From JACCZX01 sp963710675 (GTDB lineage Bacteria > Pseudomonadota > Gammaproteobacteria > Burkholderiales > Burkholderiaceae_F), in NCBI GenBank assembly GCA_963710675.1, contig CAVQBE010000014.1, positions 35,232 through 99,231 of the forward strand: a stretch of DNA of 64,000 bases, given 5' to 3'. The notes beneath the pieces were generated by a model, which was not told the DNA's origin, ran no database searches, and worked only from the letters and a program-made list of their open reading frames with translations. This document shows, piece after piece, positions 18,073 to 26,479 of this stretch. Position numbers and translations under genes: made by a program. Within the stretch, counting starts at the first letter, position 1, and each line of letters opens with the position of its first letter.

Positions 18073-18201
18073 ATGAAAAGCAAATCTGTCGTTTCACTCA
18101 TCGCTGCAGTTTTGGTGTCTTTGTTCGCAGGTTGCGCGAGCGTCCCCGGCGCGCAAGACGACTTGTTCGCAGAGAGCAAGACCTATAACGGTGGCGAGTA
18201 A
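18073..18201 (+). CDS. 42-residue mini-lipoprotein
   Basis: This small gene starts at ATG 18073 with GGAGAAAG upstream. It encodes a signal peptide (SVVSLIAAVLVSLFAGC) with lipobox LFAGC and a short 22-residue mature tail rich in acidic residues. The size and plan are similar to small lipoproteins such as entericidins, although sequence similarity cannot be judged. A strong hairpin at 18213-18240 follows directly and probably ends the transcript. Confidence 0.65.
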   Translation: MKSKSVVSLIAAVLVSLFAGCASVPGAQDDLFAESKTYNGGE

Positions 18202-18212
18202 TTGTGGTTAAG

Positions 18213-18240
18213 GCGCCGATTCGCTAACGCGAATCGGTGC
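18213..18240 (+). terminator. Hairpin after the mini-lipoprotein gene
   Basis: Two 12-base arms (gcgccgattcgc and gcgaatcggtgc) flank a four-base loop. They pair at every position if one G-T wobble is allowed. No T-run follows, so it is either a weak intrinsic terminator or a transcript-stabilising hairpin. Confidence 0.5.
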
Positions 18241-18395
18241 CCGCAGCATTAGCGCGGCGAGCGCGGCGCTATCGGATGAACAGCATTGTCGCGTGCGGCA
18301 ACTGCCGCGCAGGGCTCTCGCGTAGCGTGTGAATATTTTGCTTGACGGCCGCCGGCCGCGGCAGTCAAATTTTTCCCTTTGCCGGTGAGGGGACC

Positions 18396-18875
18396 ATGAG
18401 CTCCAAAATCTTTCTAAAGATCGGCACCATCAAGGGCGAGTCGACCGACTCGAAGCACAAGGAGCAAATCGAGGTATTCAGTTGGTCCTGGGGCGTCAGC
18501 AATGCGGCAACGGTGGGTTCGGGCGGTGGCAGCGCTGCCGGCCGGCCGAGTTTCAGCGACCTCAATTTCACTCACCGTTATGACAGGGCGGCGCCGCTTC
18601 TGTGGCGCGCCTGTGCCGTCGGCCAGCACTTTCCCGAAGCTACTCTCGTTGGCACCAAGCAGGGCAAGGGGGCACAGGACTACCTCGTTTTGAAAATGAG
18701 CGACGTCCTTGTCACATCGGCCAGCGCGTCCGACTCCGCAGGCGGCGAAGCGATCGAGTCGGTCGGCTTGAAGTTCGCCAAGGTGGACGTCGAATACAAG
18801 CCGCAGAAGGCGGATGGCTCCTTCGACGCCAGCGTGCGCTTCAAGTACGACATCAAGACGAACAAGGAATTCTGA
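18396..18875 (+). CDS. hcp: Hcp-family type VI secretion tube protein (orphan)
   Basis: This is a 159-residue Hcp protein (PF05638), the ring protein that forms the inner tube of type VI secretion systems. Family features are the N-terminal KIFLKIGTIKGES, the segment IEVFSWSWGVSN, the segment FTHRYDRAAPLLWRACAVGQ, and a C-terminal KVDVEYKPQKADGS strand. The start at 18396 is supported by GGTGAGGGG just upstream; an 18-residue longer frame is unlikely. No other T6SS genes (VipA/B, VgrG, TssJKLM, ClpV) are nearby, so it is an orphan Hcp. A methyltransferase gene begins 27 bp downstream. Confidence 0.88.
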   Translation: MSSKIFLKIGTIKGESTDSKHKEQIEVFSWSWGVSNAATVGSGGGSAAGRPSFSDLNFTHRYDRAAPLLWRACAVGQHFPEATLVGTKQGKGAQDYLVLKMSDVLVTSASASDSAGGEAIESVGLKFAKVDVEYKPQKADGSFDASVRFKYDIKTNKEF

Positions 18876-18902
18876 GCTGGCGCGTTACGTTGCTCTCTGC
18901 TC

Positions 18903-20444
18903 GTGGCATTAGTGCAGGCGACGAAGTCCGCGGGGGTCACCGCCGACGAGGCTACAGCGCGCACGGCATACGACGAGGTGCCTTACCCGGGGCACTCACA
19001 TGCCGAGACTCATCCGAGTCGAATCGCGGCTATTGCGCGACTGTTCGGAGTGGCAGCGCCCCGCGTAGCGACCGCGCGCATCCTGGAGATTGCCTGCGGC
19101 GATGGCAGTAACCTGGTGCCGATCGCCTACTCGTTGCCGCAGGCGCATTGCACCGGCTTCGACCTGGCGCCAAGCGCAATCGAGCGGGCTCACGCCCGCG
19201 CGTCCAGTCTGCAACTTCGCAACGTCGATCTCTTCGCGGGCGACATCGCCCGCGTTGGCGCGATCGGTCACTTCGACTACATCGTTGCCCATGGTTTGTA
19301 TTCCTGGGCACCCCCTTCACTGCGCGACGGCCTGCTGCGCCTCATTCATCGGTCGCTGTCGCCCAATGGGGTCGCCTTCGTCAGCTACAACACCTTTCCG
19401 GGATGGCACGTGGCCGGGATGGTGCGCGAGATGTTGCGTTATCACACGCGTGGAGCCGGCGACGCCGAGTCCAAAGTGTTGCAGGCCCGGGCACTACTCG
19501 ACTTCCTGCGTGTAGCGCACAACGACAACGATCCCTATGGCCGATTGCTGGCGGCCGAAGCAGAACGATTTGTGCGCCATTCATCGGCGCACATGTTTCA
19601 CGACGACCTGGCCGAGGTGAACGATCCGGTGTACTTCGAGGAATTCGTCGCGCACGCCGCTCGATTCGAACTCGTGCACGTGGCGGACGCGGACTTTGCG
19701 ACGATGACGGCGAACGATCTCCCTGCCGAGGCGCGCGCGAAGCTGGAACAACTGCGCGGCGATCCAGTTACCTTCGGTCAATATCTCGACTTCGTGCGGT
19801 GTCGGCGCTTCCGCGAATCGCTTCTGTGCCGGGCGGATGTGATTCCCTCCGCTGTTCCGCTTCCGGGTGCGGTGCGCGAACTGCTTGCAACCTCGGCCGC
19901 AACTGCTACAGCATCGCCCGTTGATCTCGCCGAAGGAGTCGAAGCCCAGTTCCATTGGGGCGATCGGGCGAGCCTGGTGAGCGACAGTTCGCTGGCAAAA
20001 GCGGCCATGGTGGCGCTGCGCGAGCAGTGGCCCAGGACCGTCGCCTTCGTGCCTCTGCTCGCTCGGGTTGGAGCCTTGCTGGGTCGCGCCCCGTCCAGCG
20101 ACGACGCGGAGGCACTGCAAGACGTGCTGCTCGAGGCGTTCGGCATGCGCATGGTCGAACTTACTGCGGAGAACTGGCACTGTGCGACGGCGGTCAGTGA
20201 ACGACCGCGGGCCAGCCGGATGGTTCGTCACGACGCCGCGGTTAACGACGTGCTGGTGGGCTTGAACCATCGGCGCGTGCGCGTCGAGGACGACGACGCG
20301 CGACAGCTACTCGTCCTGTGTGACGGCGAACACACCGTGGACACGCTGCTCGCGGCGCTCGCGTCCCGGAAGCATGTTCTGGATCGCGAAGCTCTGCTGC
20401 AGCGCCTGCAGATGCTGGCCCAACTGGCACTCTTCGAAGCCTAG
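18903..20444 (+). CDS. SAM-dependent methyltransferase with regulatory domain
   Basis: The protein has 513 residues. The N-terminal class I methyltransferase contains motif I (ILEIACGDGSNLVPIAY) and the post-I acidic position (CTGFDLA). A middle segment resembles the methyltransferase regulatory domain (PF10119), as in the Rickettsia protein lysine methyltransferases. The C-terminal ~180 residues look like a PKMT C-terminal winged-helix region. The start is a GTG at 18903 and no strong ribosome binding site is visible. Downstream of Hcp with a 27-bp gap, it may form an operon with it. A protein-methylating role is plausible from the family, with Hcp as a candidate substrate only by position. 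Confidence 0.8.
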   Translation: MALVQATKSAGVTADEATARTAYDEVPYPGHSHAETHPSRIAAIARLFGVAAPRVATARILEIACGDGSNLVPIAYSLPQAHCTGFDLAPSAIERAHARASSLQLRNVDLFAGDIARVGAIGHFDYIVAHGLYSWAPPSLRDGLLRLIHRSLSPNGVAFVSYNTFPGWHVAGMVREMLRYHTRGAGDAESKVLQARALLDFLRVAHNDNDPYGRLLAAEAERFVRHSSAHMFHDDLAEVNDPVYFEEFVAHAARFELVHVADADFATMTANDLPAEARAKLEQLRGDPVTFGQYLDFVRCRRFRESLLCRADVIPSAVPLPGAVRELLATSAATATASPVDLAEGVEAQFHWGDRASLVSDSSLAKAAMVALREQWPRTVAFVPLLARVGALLGRAPSSDDAEALQDVLLEAFGMRMVELTAENWHCATAVSERPRASRMVRHDAAVNDVLVGLNHRRVRVEDDDARQLLVLCDGEHTVDTLLAALASRKHVLDREALLQRLQMLAQLALFEA

Positions 20445-20511
20445 TCGCAACAGGCTGATGCCGGGCGGCCCGCGTGCACGCTGCAAATGAGACTACGCTA
20501 GCGTCGTCAGC

Positions 20512-21537
20512 GTGCACACCGGCCCTATGGAAACCATCACACTGCCCGATCTCGAGAGCGCCGCCGATATTGAGATCGTGAGCGAGAACGTGCTCGCAGC
20601 GGGCGCCATTTACTCCGCCTATCTGCTGGAGGAGGCGCGCATCTTCCAGGTAGTGGAGCGTATTGCGGAGCTGTTCGGCCAGGGGATGTTGCCGCTCGGG
20701 CGGGGCCGGGCGGCGAACGCGCTGCGCCGCTACTGGCGTAGTGGCAATTTGTCCGAGCGCGAACGCCGTGAACTCTATGCGCGCGTTCTCGGGTTACCCG
20801 GCGGCGTGGACGTCGTCCTACCTAACCGAGAGTTTCCGGCGCTGTGGCTGCGCTTTGTCGACAGTGTCGTGGTACACGCGCGCAAGAACAAGGCATCGGG
20901 GCTGGTGCAGCCGCCTTCGGCAAACAACGCCGGCTTGCGCCAGGCGGCGCGCGATCTGGCAGCCAATGCTTCAGCCTACGGCGGCGGGGCTGCCAAGACC
21001 GACGCGCGGCGATTGGTGGCGCACGCGCGGCAGCTGTTCGAGATTCTCAACGACAGCGAAGTGCAACAGGCTTTCGGTGTACGCGATGCGTGGCAGGTGA
21101 TACAGCGCGTCAGCCGCGACCTCGGCGGCGCGCGCAACGTGGCGCGCTATCACAAGCAGGCGGAAGCAGCGCGACAGATCTTCGTCTGGCTGGCGGACTA
21201 CACGGCCGGTGTGCACACGAAGGACGACACCCAGGTCGTCGGCGCAGCCGAGCAATGGCTCGGTACGGCGGACGTGATGCGCATCGATCTCGCAGCTGTG
21301 ACGAGCAAGTACATCGGCGAAACCGAGAAGAACTTGTCAGCGCTCTTCAACGCTGCCGAGAAGGCCGGTGCGGTGCTGTTGTTCGACGAAGGCGATGCGC
21401 TGTTCGGCAAGCGGACGGAGGTCAAGGATTCGCACGACCGCTACGCGAACATCGATATCGCGGCGCTGCTTAAGCGAATCGAGGGTTACGTCGGCCTCGT
21501 GGTCGTGACGTCAAGCCGCGATGAAGACGAGCCCTGA
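20512..21537 (+). CDS. Chimeric protein: unknown domain fused to an AAA fragment lacking Walker A
   Basis: The protein has 341 residues; ATG 20527 is an alternative to the GTG at 20512. Residues 1 to about 250 form a helical domain I cannot name (LPGGVDVVLPNREFPALWLR, then AAEQWLG). From about residue 252 the sequence is a typical AAA ATPase of the kind found in contractile-injection loci: RIDLAAVTSKYIGETEKNL, Walker B LLFDEGDALFGKR (Asp292, Glu293) and DRYANIDIAALLKRIE. The Walker A region that should precede RIDLA is absent, and the protein stops after the sensor-1 strand, so the lid and arginine finger are missing. It should not hydrolyse ATP. The most economical reading is an in-frame deletion near nucleotide 21262 that joined two neighbouring genes, plus a 3' truncation. 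Confidence 0.75.
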   Translation: MHTGPMETITLPDLESAADIEIVSENVLAAGAIYSAYLLEEARIFQVVERIAELFGQGMLPLGRGRAANALRRYWRSGNLSERERRELYARVLGLPGGVDVVLPNREFPALWLRFVDSVVVHARKNKASGLVQPPSANNAGLRQAARDLAANASAYGGGAAKTDARRLVAHARQLFEILNDSEVQQAFGVRDAWQVIQRVSRDLGGARNVARYHKQAEAARQIFVWLADYTAGVHTKDDTQVVGAAEQWLGTADVMRIDLAAVTSKYIGETEKNLSALFNAAEKAGAVLLFDEGDALFGKRTEVKDSHDRYANIDIAALLKRIEGYVGLVVVTSSRDEDEP

Positions 21538-21594
21538 CCATCTTTCGTCATCATCACGCCGATCACGCTTTCTACCTGCCGCAGCTTCCTGCGC

Positions 21595-22713
21595 TTAACG
21601 GCGATGGTTCTGCCGGGTGCCGATAACCGCTGTGGCGATATCCGTGAAGACCTTCGCTGCGGCCGCTTGCTCTGCGGCGATCCGGTTTCTCTCGGCTTGC
21701 GCCAATGCGATTTGCCTGGCCTCCTCGTTTCGTTTGCGCTGTTCTTCGGCCAGCTGCGCTGAGCGCTCCGCCTCCTCACGCGTGCGTCTTTCCTCCGCGT
21801 CTTTCCTTGCCATTGCACTCCTCTTGGCAGCGGCCTCTGCCGCGGCTCTTGCAGCGGCGGCTTTTGCAGCGGCGGCGGCTTTTTCAGTCGCAGCTTTTTC
21901 AGCAGCGGCTTTTTCAGCAGCGGCCTTGGCGGCCTCTATCTGAGCGGCTGTGGGATCGAGCTTGTGGGGTTCGTCTGCGACTTTTAATGCCGGCTTGGGA
22001 ATAACAGGTTGCGTGACGGCCGCGCTGTTGGGCGTGCGCTGGGCAGCCGCTGTGGCCGGTGGAATTTGCACCGCTGCCAACGCACGGTCTTGCGCATCGG
22101 AAGGATTCTGCAAGAGGTGGTAACCGAATATCGAGACGCCGCTCATGATCACCGCGGTTCCCGCCGTCACCCACAGCGAACGGCTGGCACGGCGCGAACC
22201 CGGCATCAGGAGTTCGGTGGCCGGCTCCGGTGCAAGTGTGGCAGGCGCGGGCGTTTCGAGGTAAGGCCTGAGGTCTTCAATCAGCAACTTCACGTCCGAA
22301 TCCCAGCGAGCGTGCGTGAGTTCGGTGCCGTTGCGAAACGCAAGGTTTCTCAGCACGTCCGGCAGGTCTTGCTCGGTTGGCATAACAGCATCCTGAACCA
22401 GCACCGGCACGACCGGAATGTCACGAGAAAGTGCTGCCGCGGTCTCGAGCCGCACGAAATCGTTCGCATCATCCAGACGCCGCTTGCCTTTGCTGTCCGT
22501 CACGCTCAGCCAGCGTTTGCCGATGATGACCAGCAATACACCGCACGATGCGACGTGCTCGTCGATGATGCGTCGAAAATCCATCCCCTTCTTGATGCCC
22601 GCCACATCCATGAAGACAGCGTCGCGGCCAAAGTGCGCAGTCAGGTCATCAAACAGGCGTCCCGCCTGTCCTTCGGCATCCTCCCGGCGATAGCTGATAA
22701 AAATCCCGCGCAT
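21595..22713 (-). CDS. Membrane-anchored TIR-domain protein with an Ala-rich coiled coil
   Basis: This 372-residue protein starts with a TIR_2-type domain (MRGIFISYRREDAEGQAGRL; alpha/beta core to about 150). Glu90 in NDFVRLE sits where NADase TIR proteins have the catalytic glutamate. A Pro/Ala linker and one transmembrane helix (about 180-200) follow. The rest is an Ala/Lys/Glu-rich coiled coil of TolA-like appearance, to the end. The TIR part is therefore cytoplasmic and the coiled coil probably extends into the periplasm. Bacterial TIR domains serve in defence signalling or as effectors; neither is shown here. It converges with the AAA chimera at 20512. Confidence 0.82.
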   Translation of the reverse strand: MRGIFISYRREDAEGQAGRLFDDLTAHFGRDAVFMDVAGIKKGMDFRRIIDEHVASCGVLLVIIGKRWLSVTDSKGKRRLDDANDFVRLETAAALSRDIPVVPVLVQDAVMPTEQDLPDVLRNLAFRNGTELTHARWDSDVKLLIEDLRPYLETPAPATLAPEPATELLMPGSRRASRSLWVTAGTAVIMSGVSIFGYHLLQNPSDAQDRALAAVQIPPATAAAQRTPNSAAVTQPVIPKPALKVADEPHKLDPTAAQIEAAKAAAEKAAAEKAATEKAAAAAKAAAARAAAEAAAKRSAMARKDAEERRTREEAERSAQLAEEQRKRNEEARQIALAQAERNRIAAEQAAAAKVFTDIATAVIGTRQNHRR

Positions 22714-22904
22714 GATGGGGCTCTATAGAAAGACTTGGCGTATCAGACGCCGACTGGTCAAGTGCCGCAATGGGCAAATGTTCGAGATTGCCGGTGGAAT
22801 ATTCGCGCGCGCCTGGCCGTGGGCTCCGCTTGACAGCGCCCGCCTCGCGTTAAAACGCTGTGATCAAGTTTCGAAGCCGGAACAGCCCCGGCCCGTTTTG
22901 CAGC

Positions 22905-23348
22905 TCAAGCCGGCATCGACTGCGGCTGGCGCGACTCCGCGCGCCATGCGGATAGAGTCCACAGAAAACTCCCGAAGTCCTGCACGGCAAAGAGCAATGC
23001 CAGCGGTCCGGGGATGATCCCCAGGTACCAGAGCACCGCCATGACCGGCGGGACCAACGGGCGGTCAAGCAACGAGGCGAAGACAAATCCTTCGGCGTTG
23101 AGGCGCCCGCTAACGATATAGAGCATGCCGACGCCGCCGACGAGCAGTGCGACGAGCCTCAAGTAATTGGCGCCTTGCGGCACGAGTGCGGGCAGGTGCA
23201 GCAACTCGGCCGCGAAGTGCGGTGCCAGCATCAGGATCACCGACTCGGCGAATATCAGCCAACCGAACACTTCGACGCTCTTGGCGGCACGCGTCTGTCC
23301 CACAGGATGCAGCAGTCGTTGAAACATTTCGATCAGCGAAGGATTCAT
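22905..23348 (-). CDS. Four-helix membrane protein, possibly BphX-like
   Basis: This 147-residue protein has about four transmembrane helices. The order of features (YLRLVALLVGGVGMLYIVSG, then SLLDRPLVPPVMAVLWYLG, then DFGSFLWTLSAW) loosely resembles the BphX family, where a YxxxG, a DR pair and a terminal WT motif recur. The assignment is tentative. The next minus-strand gene is the NTF2-like stub at 23380, which lies upstream with a 31-bp gap, so the two may be co-transcribed. Confidence 0.55.
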   Translation of the reverse strand: MNPSLIEMFQRLLHPVGQTRAAKSVEVFGWLIFAESVILMLAPHFAAELLHLPALVPQGANYLRLVALLVGGVGMLYIVSGRLNAEGFVFASLLDRPLVPPVMAVLWYLGIIPGPLALLFAVQDFGSFLWTLSAWRAESRQPQSMPA

Positions 23349-23379
23349 TTCACTAACTCGTCACCTTGTCGTTAGTCTT

Positions 23380-23547
23380 CTATTTCTTCGGCGCAACAGC
23401 CGGAGCATTGCCGACGTTGAAAGCCTTGAACCAGGCTTCGGCATTCGCGCGAATCGTTGCCGCGTCGTCAGCCGCCAGTGCAACCGGTGCCGCTGCAAAC
23501 CAGAACACACCGGCGGCAAGCAATGCAATCTTTTTCGAAACTTTCAT
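23380..23547 (-). CDS. Short secreted NTF2/SnoaL-like stub
   Basis: This 55-residue gene starts at ATG 23547 with GGGGAGGG upstream. A signal peptide (IALLAAGVFWFAAAPVALA) is followed by the first helix of an NTF2/SnoaL-type domain (IRANAEAWFKAFNVGNAPAV) and then the stop. Intact family members continue for about 100 more residues, so the product is a truncated domain. Either the gene was truncated recently or the short form is kept. Confidence 0.55.
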   Translation of the reverse strand: MKVSKKIALLAAGVFWFAAAPVALAADDAATIRANAEAWFKAFNVGNAPAVAPKK

Positions 23548-23610
23548 CGATCCCTCCCCAAAATTGTCCAGCTGCCGCCCGCTGCAGCCATGGTGTGCCG
23601 TTTCGCGCGG

Positions 23611-24159
23611 TTAGTCGAGTATGTTCTTGTGGATGTAGTCGGAGATGGTGTTGTAGTAAACCTTGAAGAAGAACGTGCTCGGCGTCCTATATTCAGCCAG
23701 TGTCGGCACCGCATAGTTGGTGCGCTCCAGCTCCATCTTTCCCTTGTCGTTGTCGTAGAACAGAGTCGCAGGTATTTGCTTGACGCCATAACTCTTTTGT
23801 AAGTGCTGCAGCGTCTTCTTGCCTACCTGCGCGCTGTCGCTGGCGCGATACGCATAGAAAGTGATCTTGCTGCTGAAGTCCGTGGCTAAATACCGACCCA
23901 GCGTTGCGAGAAGACGGGACTTCTCGTCTTTGTCGGCATAGAACACGACAATGACCGGTCGTGTTCCGGTGTCGACCTTCTGCAGATAGTCCGAGTCTGA
24001 GATGTCTATGAACGACGTGCCGTGCAAGATCTGATGGACCGGCTGCTGCGCGATACGACGCACCTCGCTCATATCGATTTCCACAGCGCGCGCGAAGGGT
24101 GCGGCGAGACAGCCCGCGATGAGCACGATGGTGCTTGTCCACGCAATCATTGGCGACAT
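23611..24159 (-). CDS. Exported thioredoxin-fold protein without CXXC
   Basis: The protein has 182 residues with a signal peptide ending near FARAV. The core (RPVIVVFYADKDEKSRLLA and, later, KQIPATLFYDND with the cis-proline of the fold) resembles thioredoxin-like periplasmic proteins. The redox motif CXXC is replaced by DKDEK, so it is unlikely to be a thiol oxidoreductase. It may be a chaperone or binding protein. It precedes the NTF2-like stub on the same strand with a 63-bp gap. Confidence 0.65.
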   Translation of the reverse strand: MSPMIAWTSTIVLIAGCLAAPFARAVEIDMSEVRRIAQQPVHQILHGTSFIDISDSDYLQKVDTGTRPVIVVFYADKDEKSRLLATLGRYLATDFSSKITFYAYRASDSAQVGKKTLQHLQKSYGVKQIPATLFYDNDKGKMELERTNYAVPTLAEYRTPSTFFFKVYYNTISDYIHKNILD

Positions 24160-24189
24160 ATGGCACGGGAAACGGTCATAGTGTATTGC

Positions 24190-24867
24190 TCAGTCTCTTG
24201 CAATGACGCGAACGACGGTTTCCTTGTAGTTGCGAAAGCCCATCCGCTCGTAGAGTCTGCGCGCGCCGGTGTTGTCGTGCATTACGTGCAGGAACGGCGT
24301 TTCATTGCGCAGCATCTCGCGCCGAATCAGCTTGAGCATCAGTCGCTTTGCCAGGCCACGGCCCTGAAACTCAGGCTGCGTGCAGACGCCACTGATCTCT
24401 CGCAGCATGCCGGCATGCGACCGCTCGCCTGCCATCGCAATCAACCTTCCGCCATCGAAGACACCAAAATATTCGCCTAGCTCGATCGTGCGCACGCCGA
24501 ACGGACCGGGATGCGTGAGCTCGGCGAGTTCGAGCGCTTGCGGTGCGTGCTTCGCGTTCAGCGGCACCGCGTCCGGTGCTTCGTCCGCCGGCGGCACGTC
24601 GGCTTCCCAGATCATCTTCAGCATGGTCGTCTCGACTTTGATTTGCCAGCCTGCGGGAGCAGCGCCGGTCCAACCCTCCGTGTAAAAGTGTTCACCCGGC
24701 TCGCAGAACGCTGCGAGTGCGGATAGGTCGGGTTGGAATTGATCGGCGAAGGCGACAATCGGCGAGAAGCCGGGCGCGTAGCGGCGTGCCGAATGATTGC
24801 CCGCAGCGAACTTGGCCTGCGGCCCGGACAGCGCATGCCAGAAGATGTTGTCAAGCAGGTGCTTCAT
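24190..24867 (-). CDS. GNAT-family N-acetyltransferase
   Basis: This 225-residue enzyme carries the GNAT acetyl-CoA-binding segment (VCTQPEFQGRGLAKRLMLKL: the Q/RxxGxG/A loop) and the downstream VMHDNTGARRLYERMGFR motif. The N-terminal ~90 residues are a separate region of the FR47-like type. The substrate is unknown. It is divergent from the membrane protein at 24897 with only 29 bp between the start codons, so the two share a promoter region. Confidence 0.85.
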   Translation of the reverse strand: MKHLLDNIFWHALSGPQAKFAAGNHSARRYAPGFSPIVAFADQFQPDLSALAAFCEPGEHFYTEGWTGAAPAGWQIKVETTMLKMIWEADVPPADEAPDAVPLNAKHAPQALELAELTHPGPFGVRTIELGEYFGVFDGGRLIAMAGERSHAGMLREISGVCTQPEFQGRGLAKRLMLKLIRREMLRNETPFLHVMHDNTGARRLYERMGFRNYKETVVRVIARD

Positions 24868-24896
24868 TGTTGCGAAATGTACTTAGAGTGCGCTCC

Positions 24897-25313
24897 ATGA
24901 CCGAACGTCGGCAGCGCTTGCTGGGTGCCCTGTTATCAACCGTGGCCGGGGTGCTGACGGCCGCGATGATTTACCTGCGCCCGGAAGGGCTGCACGTTCC
25001 AGCGTGGGTGGCGTATGTGGCGTGTGCAGCATTCGTGTTCGCCGGCCTCACCATCATCGCGCATGAGTTCGCACTTCGTCGCATGTATGCATGGCTGGTT
25101 GTTGCATGCGTAGCGTCATTGCTGGTACCTGGAGCATGGGTTGCATTCGGCCCGGGTATGCGCGAATGTTCAGTGAGCGGCCCGTTCCTCAGCGGTATCG
25201 GCACGGACCTGGTGTGTCGCGGCGCGTTCGGGCTTGGTGCAGCCATCGTGGCCGCGCTGTTGGTCCGGATTGTGTGGTGGGCGCTTCGCGAACGATCAGG
25301 CAAAGGGCCATGA
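24897..25313 (+). CDS. Four-helix membrane protein of unknown function
   Basis: The 138-residue protein has four predicted transmembrane helices and two cysteines in the third loop (RECSVSG, then DLVCRG), which may form a disulfide. No family is recognised. The ATG at 24897 was chosen because hydrophobic coding begins there; the longer frame upstream runs into the divergent GNAT gene. Confidence 0.6.
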   Translation: MTERRQRLLGALLSTVAGVLTAAMIYLRPEGLHVPAWVAYVACAAFVFAGLTIIAHEFALRRMYAWLVVACVASLLVPGAWVAFGPGMRECSVSGPFLSGIGTDLVCRGAFGLGAAIVAALLVRIVWWALRERSGKGP

Positions 25314-25345
25314 ACGTGTCATGACTGGCTTGCCCTTCTTTCTTA

Positions 25346-26350
25346 CTAAGTTTGCCGTCTTCCAGAAATGCTGCGTGGCCTGCGAGCTGACGTACGCGGT
25401 CCGCGTCGGGCGGTGACCGGTGCCGGCGCAAGCTCTGCATCCCTTCTCACTTCACTTCGCAGCCAGTCGACGAACATGTCGACCGCATCGCGCCCGGCAA
25501 CGTCGGCGCGGCGGATGATGTAGAAAACGCCGAGTAGCGCCACTGCCTGCATCCCGAATGGAATGCACAAGGCCTTCTGATGCAAATGTTGGGCTGTGTG
25601 GGGCAGCACTGCGATTCCGACGCCGCCGTGGTCTACCGCCGCTGACACGAGTTGGTCGTATTGCGGAAATTGCAACGTACTCGCAGGTTTCACATGCGGG
25701 ATCTTTGCCTTCTCGAACCAAAAGTCCCATAAGGACAACCGCCGGCCGTCGCGCATGCTCTCGTAGTCGAGTCTGACGTGATGCGCCAAGTCGGCAGGTG
25801 TCTTGATCGGATGCAGCTTGTCGTTAGCAAGCGCCGGCGAACAAGCCGGATAGATCTTGCAGTCGAAAACAGGTTCACTGTCGGGAACGTCAGCGCCTGC
25901 CAATACAAAACGTATGGCAATGTCGAGCTGGTCGCGCTCGAGATTGGGCTTGTCGTTGCTCGCCACCACCCGCACGTCGATGCCGGGATGCGCGCGATTG
26001 AAGCGCAGTAGACGAGGTACCAGCCACAGCGATGCAAGCCCGGTCGTCGTGGTGACCGTCACAACCTTGCTGGCTCCCGCAATACGCTCGACCACGGTGT
26101 CCAGCTGCGTAAGCGTCTCGTCAGCAGCGCGGTACAACTCTTCGCCGGCGGGAGTCAGTTGCAGCGTGCGGTTCACGCGCCGAAAGAGCGGCTGACCCAC
26201 TTGTTCTTCGAGCGTTTTGATCTCGCGGCTAATGGCCGATTGGGTGACGAACAGGTCCTGCGCCGCGCGAGTAAAGCTCAGATAGCGCGCCGCTGAGCGA
26301 AATCCGCGCAGCAAGTCGAGCGACAGGCGCGGCGCCCTTTTTCTATTCAT
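25346..26350 (-). CDS. LysR-family transcriptional regulator
   Basis: The protein has 334 residues. The N-terminal helix-turn-helix reads LDLLRGFRSAARYLSFTRAA, then VTQSAISREIKTLEEQVG, and the effector-binding domain follows. The arrangement resembles GcvA-like members. A C-terminal extension rich in Arg and Pro is unusual. The gene is divergent from the damaged secreted-protein ORF at 26480-26912, a typical LysR arrangement, so that ORF may be its target (inference). Confidence 0.92.
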   Translation of the reverse strand: MNRKRAPRLSLDLLRGFRSAARYLSFTRAAQDLFVTQSAISREIKTLEEQVGQPLFRRVNRTLQLTPAGEELYRAADETLTQLDTVVERIAGASKVVTVTTTTGLASLWLVPRLLRFNRAHPGIDVRVVASNDKPNLERDQLDIAIRFVLAGADVPDSEPVFDCKIYPACSPALANDKLHPIKTPADLAHHVRLDYESMRDGRRLSLWDFWFEKAKIPHVKPASTLQFPQYDQLVSAAVDHGGVGIAVLPHTAQHLHQKALCIPFGMQAVALLGVFYIIRRADVAGRDAVDMFVDWLRSEVRRDAELAPAPVTARRGPRTSARRPRSISGRRQT

Positions 26351-26479
26351 TCGTTCTGCTCATGCCTGCGATGAAAAAGCATCGTTTGAGTTGTATGGCA
26401 AGCGGCGCGAACAATGCGCTCACATTAGATCATCGTTGCATCCACATGGGGTGGTTGCGGATGGTCGAGGGAGAACGAG

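Noticed and set aside
21617..21943. Ala-rich plus-strand frame over the TIR gene
   Set aside because: It is the complement of the Ala/Lys/Glu coiled coil and has no independent features.
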